Part shown: piece after piece, positions 9,044 through 18,027 of the stretch | Layout of the letters: each line of letters opens with the position of its first letter | Numbering within the stretch: position 1 is the stretch's first letter | From: Gammaproteobacteria bacterium | GTDB taxonomy: Bacteria; Pseudomonadota; Gammaproteobacteria; Acidiferrobacterales; Sulfurifustaceae | Direction: 5' to 3' | Assembly (NCBI GenBank): GCA_016199745.1 | Contig: JACQFZ010000050.1 | Location: 1-64,000, forward strand | Length of the DNA: 64,000 nucleotides | Program-made: the position numbers and the translations under genes | Notes under the pieces: generated by a model | The model's input: the letters and a program-made list of their open reading frames with translations, nothing else | The model's database searches: none | What the model was told of the DNA's origin: nothing

Positions 9044-10492
9044 ATGGGGATGGGGATTCTGACGTACGCCAAGCGGCCGGGCCGCAATTTTCTGCACCGA
9101 CTCGCAAAAATAGTCCTATTTGCTTCGTTGTCCGCGCTTTTTAGCTGCTCGCTGGTCGAGCGCCGCCAGCTCGATCGGATCAAACGCGCCGGCGAGATCC
9201 GCGTTCTCACCTACACCAGCGCCGCCACTTATTATGAAACCCCCGAAGGCCCGACCGGTTTCGAATACGATCTGGCCAAGGCGTTCGCCGACCGACTGGG
9301 TGTGCGGCTGCGCGTCATCGTTGCCGATCAATTCACCGATATTTTGCCGCGGCTGCGCAATGGCGATGCCGACTTTGCGGCCGCCGGTATTGCCGACACC
9401 GAGGCGCGGCGCAGCGAAGTGCGTTTCACCCCGCCCTATCACGAAATCCGTCAACAGGTGGTTTATCGCAGCGGTACAACGCCGCCGACCAAAATCGAAG
9501 AATTGACCGGTCGCGAGATCGAAGTTCCGACCGACAGCCTTTATGCCGAGCGCTTGCAGACGTTGCAAGAATCGCATCCGGCGCTGAGCTGGCTCGAGAG
9601 CCGCGACAAGACGTCGGAAGATCTGTTGCAGCTGGTGTGGGAAGGATTGTTGGAACTGACTGTCGCCGACTCGACCATCATCGCCGTTAATCGTCAATAT
9701 TTTCCGGAATTGGAAGTCGCCTTCGACCTTAGCAAACAACAACCGCTGGCGTGGGCGTTCCCGCTGTCGGAGGACAACAGTGTTTACGACGTCGCCACCG
9801 ACTTTATAAAGGAACAGCGCCAGGCCGGCGTACTAGCGCAATTGATCGACCGTTATTACGGCCCGGCGGCGCGCTCGAACTTCATCAATCTCGCGGTGTA
9901 CCGTGATCGCATTCAGAATCGTTTGCCGCAGTACCAGCAGTTGATGGAAGACGCGGCAAAAAAATACGACATCGACTGGCGCATGCTCGCCGCCGTTGCC
10001 TATCAAGAGTCGTATTGGGACCCGACGCAGGTTTCGCCGACCGGCGTGCGCGGCCTGATGATGTTGACCCACGATACCGCCGAAGAGCTCGGCATCGTCG
10101 ATCTCAAGGACCCGGCACAAAGCATCGACGGCGGCGCCCGCTATTTGCGCCAGTTGATCGACAACGTGCCGGAACGCATTCCGCTGCCGGATCGTCTGTG
10201 GTTCGCGCTCGCCGCTTATAACGTCGGCCCGGCGCATCTGGAAGACGCGCGCGTGCTGACGCAGCAACAAGGCAAAGACCCCGATAAATGGAACGACGTG
10301 AAAGAACGGCTGCCGTTACTCGCCGAGCCGCAGTGGTATCTGAAAGCCAAGTACGGTTACTGCCGCGGCGATGAGCCGGTGCTTTTTGTGAATCGGGTGC
10401 GCGCTTATCACGATATTCTGGCCAAGATCGACGACGAAGAGCGGACCAAACGGGTGACGCATGCGCTTCACTTCAAGGCGCCGGCGATTTGA
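9044..10492 (+). CDS. mltF: membrane-bound lytic murein transglycosylase F
   Basis: It has two parts: a SBP_bac_3 (amino-acid binding-like) regulatory domain starting IKRAGEIRVLTY, and a C-terminal SLT lysozyme-like domain with LAAVAYQESYWDP, where Glu322 (counted from 9044) is the expected catalytic acid, and a following GVRGLMML. MltF cleaves peptidoglycan to 1,6-anhydro-muropeptides at the outer membrane. An N-terminal hydrophobic segment (IVLFASLSALFSC) acts as signal peptide, possibly lipidated, though the lipobox is weak. The frame is open from an ATG at 8984, but the extra 20 residues look non-native, so I prefer 9044. Confidence 0.92.
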   Translation: MGMGILTYAKRPGRNFLHRLAKIVLFASLSALFSCSLVERRQLDRIKRAGEIRVLTYTSAATYYETPEGPTGFEYDLAKAFADRLGVRLRVIVADQFTDILPRLRNGDADFAAAGIADTEARRSEVRFTPPYHEIRQQVVYRSGTTPPTKIEELTGREIEVPTDSLYAERLQTLQESHPALSWLESRDKTSEDLLQLVWEGLLELTVADSTIIAVNRQYFPELEVAFDLSKQQPLAWAFPLSEDNSVYDVATDFIKEQRQAGVLAQLIDRYYGPAARSNFINLAVYRDRIQNRLPQYQQLMEDAAKKYDIDWRMLAAVAYQESYWDPTQVSPTGVRGLMMLTHDTAEELGIVDLKDPAQSIDGGARYLRQLIDNVPERIPLPDRLWFALAAYNVGPAHLEDARVLTQQQGKDPDKWNDVKERLPLLAEPQWYLKAKYGYCRGDEPVLFVNRVRAYHDILAKIDDEERTKRVTHALHFKAPAI

Positions 10493-10518
10493 AACACCTC
10501 TCCGTTCCCAATCATAAA

Positions 10519-10584
10519 ATGTAGGGCGGACTTGTCCGCCGTTCGACAAAAAATGGCAGAACGGCGGACAAGTCCGCCCTACAT
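10519..10584. repeat. 26-bp inverted repeat of the GTAGGGCGGA palindrome family
   Basis: Arms 10519-10544 and 10559-10584 are exact reverse complements, and each arm contains its own GGCGGACttgTCCGCC palindrome. It sits between the convergent genes mltF and tadA, where it could end transcription from both sides. Related copies occur at 38889-38912 (single palindrome) and, diverged, at 49028-49068. Confidence 0.85.
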
Positions 10585-10613
10585 GATTCGAATACCGAAA
10601 TTAATCAGCGTTC

Positions 10614-11081
10614 CTAACGCCGCGCGCGAAAAAACGCCGACAACTTCTGGCTGCACAACTCGCCGAGCACACCGCCCTCCACCACCGCTCGGTGATTGAG
10701 CGCATCCGACTGCAACAAGTTGTAAACCGTACCGGCGGCGCCTGCGCGCGGATCGGTCGCGCCATACACCACGCGCACGACGCGCGCATGGATGATGGCG
10801 CCGGCACACATGGGACAAGGTTCGAGCGTGACGTACAGCGTGCTGCCGGTCAGCCGATAATTGCGTAATCCCGAGGCGGCGCTGCGCAGTGCGACAATTT
10901 CTGCATGTGCCGTCGGATCGTTCGTCGAAATCGGTCGATTCCAACCTTCGCCGATCACATCGCCGTCCAACACCAGCACGGCGCCGACCGGCACTTCCCC
11001 TGCCGCTTCGGCACGCTCGGCCAGCTCCAACGCGCGTTGCATCCAACGCTGGTCGTCGGCCAGGGTCGGCGTCATTCCCAT
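10614..11081 (-). CDS. tadA: tRNA-specific adenosine deaminase TadA
   Basis: A 155-residue cytidine-deaminase fold protein with zinc and catalytic motifs H59-A-E61 and P-C89-P-M-C92. It converts adenosine 34 to inosine in the anticodon of tRNA-Arg(ACG), allowing wobble decoding. The start is either ATG 11081 or ATG 11075; the latter gives an ATGA overlap with the guaA stop. Coupling to guaA is common in Gammaproteobacteria. Confidence 0.96.
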   Translation of the reverse strand: MGMTPTLADDQRWMQRALELAERAEAAGEVPVGAVLVLDGDVIGEGWNRPISTNDPTAHAEIVALRSAASGLRNYRLTGSTLYVTLEPCPMCAGAIIHARVVRVVYGATDPRAGAAGTVYNLLQSDALNHRAVVEGGVLGELCSQKLSAFFRARR

Positions 11082-12646
11082 TCGATGGTCGCCGGCGGCT
11101 TGCCGGAGATGTCGTAGACGACGCGCGACACATTGCTCACTTCATTGATGATGCGGTTGGAGACGTTGGCCAATACTTCGTACGGCAGATGCGCCCAGGT
11201 GGCGGTCATGAAATCCACGGTCTCGACCGCGCGCAGCGCGATAACGTATTCATAAGCGCGCGCATCACCGAGCACCGCCACCGACTTCACCGGTAGAAAC
11301 ACCGCGAACGCCTGGCTGGTGCGCTCGTACAGCTCGTTGCGATACAGCTCTTCGAGGAAGATCACGTCGGCACGCCGCAGAATATCGGCGTACTCTTTTT
11401 TTACTTCGCCGAGAATGCGCACGCCGAGGCCCGGCCCCGGGAACGGATGCCGATAAATCATTTGGTGCGGCAAGCCGAGTTCTTCGCCGATGCGCCGTAC
11501 TTCATCTTTAAACAGCTCGCGCAGCGGTTCGAGCAGTTTCAACTTCATCCGCTCGGGCAAACCGCCGACGTTGTGATGCGACTTGATGACATGCGCCTTG
11601 TTGATCTTCGCCGCCGCCGATTCGATGACGTCAGGATAGATCGTACCCTGCGCCAACCACTTGGCGTTTTTGATCTTGTGCGATTCTGCCTCGAAGATTT
11701 CGATGAACACCCGGCCGATGATCTTGCGCTTCTGCTCCGGGTCGGACACGCCTTTCAGCGCCGACAAAAATTGTTCTTCGGCATTGACGCGGATGACCTT
11801 CACGCCCATGTGCTCAGCGAAGGTCGCCATGACTTGATCGCCTTCGTTCAACCGCAACAAGCCGTTGTCGACGAAGATGCAGGTCAACTGCTTGCCGATC
11901 GCCCGATGCAACAGCGCCGCCACTACCGATGAATCGACGCCGCCGGAAAGACCGAGAATGACTTCGTCCGTGCCGACTTGCGTGCGTACGCTGTCGATCA
12001 TGTTGTCGGCGATATTGCTCGGCGTCCAAAGCGCGGCACAACCGCAGATGTCGTGCACGAAACGTTGCAGAATCGCCCGGCCCTGAGTCGTGTGCGTGAC
12101 TTCCGGATGGAACTGCACGCCATAAAAACCGCGCGCTTCATCGGCGATACCGGCGAACGGCGCATGCTCGCTGGCGGCAATAACCTTGAACCCTGGCGGC
12201 AATGCGGTCACGCGATCGCCATGACTCATCCACACGTGCAGGTATTCGGCGCCGCTCACCTCCGCTTCATCGCGGATCGATTTGAACAGCTTCGAGTGCC
12301 CATGCATCCGCACCCGCGCATAGCCAAACTCGCGTTTGTCGGAGCTCTCGACCTTGCCGCCGAGCTGCGCCGCCATCGTCTGTTGCCCGTAACAAATGCC
12401 CAACACCGGCACGCCCAGCTGAAATACCTCCGCCGGTGCCCGCGGCGTATCGGCGGCCGTCACTGTCTCCGGCCCGCCCGACAGAATTACGCCGCGCGGT
12501 GCAAACCGGCGGATTTCTTCTACCGGCATATCGAACGGGTGCAGCTCACAATAAACCCCCGCCTCGCGCACGCGACGGGCGATTAACTGAGAATATTGGG
12601 CGCCAAAATCGAGGATAAGAATTTTCTGCGAATGCGGATCGGTCAT
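11072..12646 (-). CDS. guaA: GMP synthase (glutamine-hydrolysing)
   Basis: A 524-residue protein. The class I glutamine amidotransferase domain carries Cys85 in GICYGQQ and the partners FHPEV. The ATP-pyrophosphatase domain has the P-loop [13 protein letters not shown]. The C-terminal dimerisation domain ends KPPATIEWE. It aminates XMP to GMP. guaB is not next to it in the window: the upstream 295 bp contain only a small repeat at 12763. It overlaps tadA downstream. Confidence 0.98.
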   Translation of the reverse strand: MTDPHSQKILILDFGAQYSQLIARRVREAGVYCELHPFDMPVEEIRRFAPRGVILSGGPETVTAADTPRAPAEVFQLGVPVLGICYGQQTMAAQLGGKVESSDKREFGYARVRMHGHSKLFKSIRDEAEVSGAEYLHVWMSHGDRVTALPPGFKVIAASEHAPFAGIADEARGFYGVQFHPEVTHTTQGRAILQRFVHDICGCAALWTPSNIADNMIDSVRTQVGTDEVILGLSGGVDSSVVAALLHRAIGKQLTCIFVDNGLLRLNEGDQVMATFAEHMGVKVIRVNAEEQFLSALKGVSDPEQKRKIIGRVFIEIFEAESHKIKNAKWLAQGTIYPDVIESAAAKINKAHVIKSHHNVGGLPERMKLKLLEPLRELFKDEVRRIGEELGLPHQMIYRHPFPGPGLGVRILGEVKKEYADILRRADVIFLEELYRNELYERTSQAFAVFLPVKSVAVLGDARAYEYVIALRAVETVDFMTATWAHLPYEVLANVSNRIINEVSNVSRVVYDISGKPPATIEWE

Positions 12647-12762
12647 AGCGGAGATGAGGTTAGCTCGTCAAAAACACCAGGAACGCAATGATAATTGAGT
12701 CCGGCGCTGATTTCTCTGGCTGGTTTAGGGAATTATTTATTGACGGAGCCAAACGCAGGATT

Positions 12763-12786
12763 CCCTCTCCCCTTGCGGGAGAGGGA
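12763..12786. repeat. CCCTCTCC/GGAGAGGG hairpin (dispersed family copy 1)
   Basis: Inverted repeat CCCTCTCC...GGAGAGGG in the guaA upstream intergenic region. The same short palindrome family recurs at 41350-41380, 41425-41450, 45046-45072, 47704-47728 and 51241-51270, always outside genes. Confidence 0.7.
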
Positions 12787-12941
12787 CAGGGAGAGGGGGA
12801 ACCTACTATCTATTTCTAAATTTACCCAGCTCCCACCAGGGGAGGGCCAACATGGCATTTACGCCCCCCGCCGCGACTCAACCTTGACCCACCCTTCCAT
12901 AGGCGTATCGAACGCTTTGTAGGATCAGGTGTTTCTGTAAA

Positions 12942-14426
12942 TTAAATACTTACCTCAATGCGTTCTTCGCGCGCGTTTTGTCCAGCGCTGGCGAGCGGCG
13001 CAGTAACACCCACTCGATCCATCGAATCCAAAGTCGTAACCAGGAAACGAAAGCAGAGACAGCCATCGCCGATCCGGCAATGCTGTACTGCAGCCAGCGT
13101 GCGTGTGCATAGTGCGGACGACGGAGCAACAGCGCCGACAAACCACAACCGCGTCATCAAGCGGTGTCCGGCCGGGCGGATGCCATAGTCCCAGTAACGC
13201 GCGATAACCAGCCCGAGCGCCGCCGCGACCCAACCGCCGGCCGCACCGATCAACACATCGGACGGCCAATGTACCCCGACAGCAATGCGGGAAAACGCCA
13301 CCAGACTACCGACACCCACCAGCAACAGGCGCGAATAACGCATTGGCACATATGCTACGCACACACCGGCCAGGGCGATGTCGCACGTTTGGCAGCGTAT
13401 GCCATTAACAAAAACAACGGTGTCGCCCCGTAAAGCAAGTAATGCGGTAGTTGAGTCGCCGATAACGAGAAAAATACGAACACCACGCCGAACCACAACC
13501 ACAGAAACATCACTCATGGTTGACGGAACACCTGGCGATTGCGCAGTAGCGCACGCACCAACAACATCGAGTACGGCAACAAAATCAGCGGCAACGCAGC
13601 GAAACGGTCGGGTACCGATCGATTCGCCCAACAAGAACTTTACGTAGCCGAGGTACGCGAGAATCGACGTTCCCATTGTGCCAAGGACGATGCCGACACC
13701 GCCGAAAAAGTGTCCGGGACGTGCACGAAAACGCAGGAAGAAGTACATCGCCAGCAGATCCAGCAATACCCGGAAGGTACGCGTGATGCCGTATTTTGAA
13801 CGACCAAAACTGCGCGCCCGGTGATTCACCACTTCTTCACCAATGCGCCGCGGCGAGGTGACAGTAATGATCCACGTAGGGATGAAACGATGCATTTCAC
13901 CGTAAAGGCGCACGCGCTTCGCCACCGATGCGCGCAACACTTTGAGCGTGCAACCGTAATCGTGTACGCGCACGCCGGTTAAGCGACCGATCAAGAAATT
14001 GGCGACACGCGACGGCGCGCGCCGCAACCACAAGCCGTCACGGCGGTGGCGCCGCCAACCAACGAGCAAATCCAAATCCTCACGCAGCAACCGTTCGACC
14101 AAGCGCGGAATGTCGCCTGGATCGTTCTGTAAATCGCCATCGAGGATCGCGATGACGTCGCCGCGCGCCGCGTCGATACCCGCCTGCATCGCCGCAGTCT
14201 GACCGAAGTTGCGCTCAAGCTCGATGATGCGCACGTGCTCGCCGTAGCGACGGCGCGCAATCGTTAGTCGCGCGAGTGTGTCGTCGCTGCTGCCGTCATC
14301 GATCACAATCAGCTCCCACGGCACATCACAGTTGGCGAGTGCCGCATGAATGCATTCCAGCATCGGCGCGACGTTCTCGGCTTCGTCGAACATCGGCACA
14401 ACAACGCTCAGGCGAGCACGACTCAT
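12942..14426 (-). CDS. GT2 glycosyltransferase (ArnC/DPM1-like), truncated and fused by read-through to unrelated remnants
   Basis: Residues 1 to about 274 are a polyprenyl-phosphate glycosyltransferase: VVVPMFDEAENV, DDGSSDDT, FGQTAAMQAG, DGDLQNDPGDIP, and two C-terminal membrane segments ending GESIGTRP. Such enzymes transfer a sugar to undecaprenyl phosphate for lipid A or O-antigen modification. After residue 274 the reading frame no longer looks like protein. Shifting frame gives an ArnT-like fragment (13358-13610), after which the original frame resumes as a PAP2 fragment. The 494-residue frame is therefore probably an artefact of decay with a real GT2 N-terminus. Whether the GT2 part is still active is unknown. 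Confidence 0.7.
   Translation of the reverse strand: MSRARLSVVVPMFDEAENVAPMLECIHAALANCDVPWELIVIDDGSSDDTLARLTIARRRYGEHVRIIELERNFGQTAAMQAGIDAARGDVIAILDGDLQNDPGDIPRLVERLLREDLDLLVGWRRHRRDGLWLRRAPSRVANFLIGRLTGVRVHDYGCTLKVLRASVAKRVRLYGEMHRFIPTWIITVTSPRRIGEEVVNHRARSFGRSKYGITRTFRVLLDLLAMYFFLRFRARPGHFFGGVGIVLGTMGTSILAYLGYVKFLLGESIGTRPFRCVAADFVAVLDVVGACATAQSPGVPSTMSDVSVVVVRRGVRIFLVIGDSTTALLALRGDTVVFVNGIRCQTCDIALAGVCVAYVPMRYSRLLLVGVGSLVAFSRIAVGVHWPSDVLIGAAGGWVAAALGLVIARYWDYGIRPAGHRLMTRLWFVGAVAPSSALCTRTLAAVQHCRIGDGCLCFRFLVTTLDSMDRVGVTAPLASAGQNAREERIEVSI
12950..13357 (-). pseudogene. PAP2-family phosphatase C-terminal remnant with frameshift
   Basis: The motif SRIAVGVHWPSDVLIG is the third PAP2 signature (SR-x5-H-x3-D), but signatures one and two are absent. 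Near 13140 the sensible frame changes: one base over, the continuation is LSALLLRRPHY, then a hydrophobic stretch with WLRLWIRWIEW and a stop at 12950-12952, while the annotated frame turns to unconvincing sequence. It is most simply a decayed lipid phosphatase gene. Confidence 0.55.
13358..13610 (-). pseudogene. ArnT/GT83-type glycosyltransferase C-terminal remnant
   Basis: One base out of frame with the surrounding ORF, this stretch encodes RFAALPLILLPYSMLLVRAL, an in-frame TGA at 13514-13516, then MFLWLWFGVVFVFFSLSATQ followed by LPHYLLYGATPLFLLMA. The pattern FFS-x-LP-x-Y-x-L-x4-P-L-x-LL is characteristic of ArnT and related GT83 membrane glycosyltransferases. The N-terminal catalytic part is missing. 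The fragment lies between the GT2 and PAP2 pieces, so a larger lipid-modification locus appears to have collapsed here. Confidence 0.6.
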
Positions 14427-14970
14427 ACGCGCACCGGCGGCAAATTGAGACTAAAACTACGGACATGTATTGCGCAGAAATACCGGAGAAACTGCCGGTA
14501 CAGCGAGATACGGAAATTTGGCAACCCGGCAATGAATGCGACAAAAATTGCGACACTCGTCAGCCAACGCCATGCTGCAGCGCTGGCTGCCATCGTCATA
14601 CTGCTTTTCGAAAAACGTTCATGGCACGTAACGATGACAGATCGCGCGTCATGACTCTAATCGGAGTTGTGTGGGCGGAGCCTCTCTATTGTTTGATAAC
14701 CTACATAGTGATCGTAAGAGTTATTTTTTTATCCGATGCTATTTAAAAATTCGAATGAACAAATGTTTCAAATTTATTGCGTCTCTTCACAATGACGTCT
14801 TCGTGACAAACGCTGCTGGCAAAATTCGGAGCGAGTTGGCCTGAAAGAATAATGGACTTACGACAGCTCATCAGGAGCTGAACCGCTATTCAATGCAGGC
14901 TGTTCTTCTATGAAAAAAATTTGTTACTATGCGGCGGCTTTTCATCATACTCAAAATAAGGAGTTAAGAA
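14427..14970. other. intergenic region, no supported gene
   Basis: 544 bp with an AT-rich centre (about 14700-14780). Only short unconvincing frames are present. It must contain the promoters for the divergent GT2 gene and the Cys-rich protein gene; TACTAT near 14925 is a possible -10 box for the latter. I see no RNA gene or repeat. Confidence 0.4.
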
Positions 14971-15333
14971 ATGAAACGGATGTCGTTATTGTTGTTCGCC
15001 ACCACTGTCATTTTTTCCGTCAGCACCGTACAGGCAGAAGAAAAAACCGATTGCGCCGTGAAATACACGCGCACGGCATGCCCCGGCAAGGAAGCAGAAA
15101 GCTACAAGAAGTGCGACGGGAAAAAATCCTGTACTCAATACAAGCCGGCAAGTTCGGCAGAAGAATGCCAAGCGGCGGCGCTCAAAGCCTGTGCTAACGA
15201 CAGGCTAGATATCACCAAGAGCAAGGTGATAAACGCGGCCTACAAAGGCAAACCTATCAAGTCGACATCAGGCAAAGACGATTTCTGCGTTGACTATCCG
15301 AATAGAAGTACCGAGTTTGACAAGTGTTCTTAA
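14971..15333 (+). CDS. small secreted cysteine-rich protein, family not recognised
   Basis: A 120-residue protein with a clear signal peptide (MKRMSLLLFATTVIFSVSTVQA, cut after AQA-like VQA) and a strong ribosome site (AAGGAGTTAAGAA before ATG). The mature part is Lys-rich and has eight cysteines (spaced pairs such as KKCDG...KSC, EECQ...KAC), which suggests four disulfides in the periplasm. No family is recognised and no function is proposed. It is followed by a good terminator, so it is a single-gene unit. Confidence 0.8.
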   Translation: MKRMSLLLFATTVIFSVSTVQAEEKTDCAVKYTRTACPGKEAESYKKCDGKKSCTQYKPASSAEECQAAALKACANDRLDITKSKVINAAYKGKPIKSTSGKDDFCVDYPNRSTEFDKCS

Positions 15334-15403
15334 AAAACCTCTGCGCCTAAAAAGTAGCGACCGGTTCAAGACGGAAGAGAGAAGAGATAATCGAAGAAAT
15401 CGT

Positions 15404-15440
15404 CCCAGCACTCGGATGGTATCCAAGTGCTGGGATTTTT
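15404..15440 (+). terminator. rho-independent terminator of the Cys-rich protein gene
   Basis: Stem CCCAGCACT/AGTGCTGGG extended by GGAT/ATCC, a 3-nt loop, then ATTTTTCG. It lies 70 bp downstream of the stop codon on the plus strand and also faces the 3' end of eda. Confidence 0.85.
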
Positions 15441-15508
15441 CGTTGCGCTCAGCTTTAGCCATCTGCTGGACCCGCGGCCTCCCACCAGGCACCGTGCTTA
15501 CTCGAACT

Positions 15509-16147
15509 TCAAGTACGGCATGTAATCCGGCGCAATTCCGCTGCCGCAAGCGCCAAGCGATTTATTGCCGTCCAGTTGCCTGTGTCCAACAGCGCCTTCG
15601 GCGTCAGCCACGATCCACCCACACAGGCGACGTTCGGTAACGCCAAATACGGCGACGCCGTTTCGATCGTGATACCACCCGTTGGACAAAAAATGACGTC
15701 AGGAAAAGTGGCGTGAAATGCTTTTAGTGCGGCGATACCGCCCGCTTGCTGGGCGGGGAAAAACTTGAGCGCTTTATATCCATGCTCGACCGCTGCAATG
15801 ATATCGGTCGGCGTCATCACCCCTGGCAAGAAATACAAATCGCTCTGGCGTGCCGCCTCCGCCAGCGCCGGCGTTAGGCCGGGGCTAACGGCAAATTGCG
15901 CGCCGGCTTCATGCGCGAGGTTGAATTGATGCGCTTGTGTCACCGTACCGACGCCGACCGCCACATCCTTTACGCCGCGCGCGATCGCACGGACGGCTGC
16001 CAGTGCCGCCGGTGTGCGCAGCGTAATTTCCAAAACGCGAATACCGCCGTCGACCAATGCTTGCGCCATCGGCACGGCATGCTTGACGTCATCGATGACG
16101 ATGACCGGAATGACGGGCGCGATGCGCATTAATTGGATCATGGACAT
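15509..16147 (-). CDS. eda: 2-keto-3-deoxy-6-phosphogluconate aldolase
   Basis: A 212-residue class I aldolase with Glu40 in LEITLRT, the Schiff-base Lys128 in ALKFFPA, and the phosphate-binding loop FCPTGGI. It splits KDPG into pyruvate and glyceraldehyde-3-phosphate, the last Entner-Doudoroff step. Its start overlaps the edd stop by one base (TAATG), indicating an edd-eda operon. Confidence 0.96.
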   Translation of the reverse strand: MSMIQLMRIAPVIPVIVIDDVKHAVPMAQALVDGGIRVLEITLRTPAALAAVRAIARGVKDVAVGVGTVTQAHQFNLAHEAGAQFAVSPGLTPALAEAARQSDLYFLPGVMTPTDIIAAVEHGYKALKFFPAQQAGGIAALKAFHATFPDVIFCPTGGITIETASPYLALPNVACVGGSWLTPKALLDTGNWTAINRLALAAAELRRITCRT

Positions 16148-17979
16148 TAATGAGTCTCGCTGCTGAGAAATCGAAAATTGCTGGCACCCTGTTCGGCAGC
16201 GGCAACGTTAGCGCGGAACACGGCGAACAATTCCCGGCCGATGCCTTCCTGATTCTTCGCGAGATCGGCGATCGCCGGCTCGCGGCGGCTCCACTCGCTT
16301 GCGGATACGTCGGCTTCGAGCACTCCGTGCTCAGCATCGAGCCGAATGATGTCGCCGTCCCGAACTTTCGCCAACGGTCCGCCGCGCATGCATTCGGGTG
16401 TCACATGAATCGCCGTCGGAATTTTGCCGGAGGCGCCGGACATACGACCATCGGTAACCAACGCCACCGAAAAACCACGGTCCTGTAACACCCCAAGTAA
16501 CGGTGTCAGCTGATGCAGCTCCGGCATCCCATTGGCATGTGGACCTTGGAAGCGCACGACGGCGACGAAATCGCGCTCGAGCCAACCCGCATGAAACGCC
16601 GCTACTAGCTCTTCCTGAGTGTCGAAAACCAACGCGGGCGCTTCGACCCGCCGGTGCTGCGGCTTCACCGCCGAGGTTTTGATCACGGCACGTCCGAGAT
16701 TTCCGGTGAGCAACTTCAACCCACCGTCCTTGCTAAATGGCGCCGCTATTGGCGCCAGCACGTTCTCGTCGTGACTTCGTGTCGGCGCCGGACGCCATTC
16801 GAGCGTGCCATTGTTTAACCACGGCTCGGTCGCGTAACGTCGCAAGCCGCGTCCCATAACAGTAAGGACGTCGTCGTGTAGCAAGCCACCGTCCAACAAC
16901 TCTCGAATCAACAAGCCAACGCCGCCGGCGGCATGAAACTGATTAACATCGGCGTTTCCGTTCGGATAAATCCGGGCAATGAGCGGCACCACCGCCGACA
17001 AATCGCTGAAGTCATTCCAATCGATGACAACGCCGGCAGCCGCTGCCATGGCGACTAAATGCATGGTGTGGTTGGTAGAACCGCCGGTCGCAAGCAGCGC
17101 GACGATCGCGTTGACGATCGACTTCTCGTCGATCATGCGACCGATCGGCAGATACTCGTCGCCGAGCACCGTGATCTGCAGCGCCCGCTGCACCGCGGCG
17201 ACGGTCAAGGCATCGCGCAGCGGCGTGTTCGGATTGATGAACGCCGCCGCCGGCAAGTGCAATCCCATAATCTCCATCATCATCTGATTGCTGTTGGCGG
17301 TACCGTAAAACGTGCAAGTACCCAAACCGTGATAGGACTTCGCTTCCGCCTCGAGCAACTGGTCGCGGCCGACTTTACCTTCGGCATACAACTGACGAAT
17401 TCGACTCTTCTCGTCGTTCGGCAATCCGGTTGTCATCGGCCCGCCGGGCACGAATATCACCGGCAAGTGACCGAAACGAAGCGCGCCGATCAGCAATCCT
17501 GGCACGATCTTGTCGCAGATCCCGAGGCACAACGCGGCATCGAACATGTTGTGCGACAGCGCGATCGCGGTCGCCATGGCGATCACATCGCGCGAGAACA
17601 GCGACAGCTCCATTCCCGGCTCGCCTTGGGTAACGCCGTCGCACATCGCCGGCACGCCGCCGGCGACCTGCGCCGTGGCACCGCTGCGCCGTGCCGCCTC
17701 TTTAATGATTTCCGGATAATTGCCGTACGGTTGATGCGCCGACAACATATCGTTATACGCCGTGACGATACCGACGTTTGGCGTTCGCACTGCTCGCAGT
17801 CGCACTTTATCGATCGCCGGCACAGCGGCGAAACCGTGGGCGATATTGGCGCAAGAAAGATGAGCCCGCGCCGGACGTGACGCCACCGCGTTAAGACGTG
17901 CCAGGTAACGCTCGCGTGTCGACGCGCTGCGCCGGCGGATGCGCTCTGTCACTTCGATTAGCGTTCGGCTTGGACTCAT
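16147..17979 (-). CDS. edd: 6-phosphogluconate dehydratase
   Basis: A 610-residue IlvD/Edd-family Fe-S dehydratase. Cluster-type cysteines are seen in [27 protein letters not shown] and [13 protein letters not shown]. It dehydrates 6-phosphogluconate to KDPG. The frame is open to a TTG at 18015, but the ATG at 17979 gives the family N-terminus ([14 protein letters not shown]) and normal length. It lies between zwf (48 bp upstream) and eda. Confidence 0.96.
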   Translation of the reverse strand: MSPSRTLIEVTERIRRRSASTRERYLARLNAVASRPARAHLSCANIAHGFAAVPAIDKVRLRAVRTPNVGIVTAYNDMLSAHQPYGNYPEIIKEAARRSGATAQVAGGVPAMCDGVTQGEPGMELSLFSRDVIAMATAIALSHNMFDAALCLGICDKIVPGLLIGALRFGHLPVIFVPGGPMTTGLPNDEKSRIRQLYAEGKVGRDQLLEAEAKSYHGLGTCTFYGTANSNQMMMEIMGLHLPAAAFINPNTPLRDALTVAAVQRALQITVLGDEYLPIGRMIDEKSIVNAIVALLATGGSTNHTMHLVAMAAAAGVVIDWNDFSDLSAVVPLIARIYPNGNADVNQFHAAGGVGLLIRELLDGGLLHDDVLTVMGRGLRRYATEPWLNNGTLEWRPAPTRSHDENVLAPIAAPFSKDGGLKLLTGNLGRAVIKTSAVKPQHRRVEAPALVFDTQEELVAAFHAGWLERDFVAVVRFQGPHANGMPELHQLTPLLGVLQDRGFSVALVTDGRMSGASGKIPTAIHVTPECMRGGPLAKVRDGDIIRLDAEHGVLEADVSASEWSRREPAIADLAKNQEGIGRELFAVFRANVAAAEQGASNFRFLSSETH

Positions 17980-18027
17980 ACCGTCGACATCACGGTCTCT
18001 GCAATCCGCCGGCAAGAAACGACCCGA

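Noticed and set aside
14276-14746. Plus-strand frames opposite and upstream of the GT2 gene
   Set aside because: Mostly antisense to the GT2 coding region; the AALAAIVILLF stretch near 14570 is too short to support a membrane-protein remnant.
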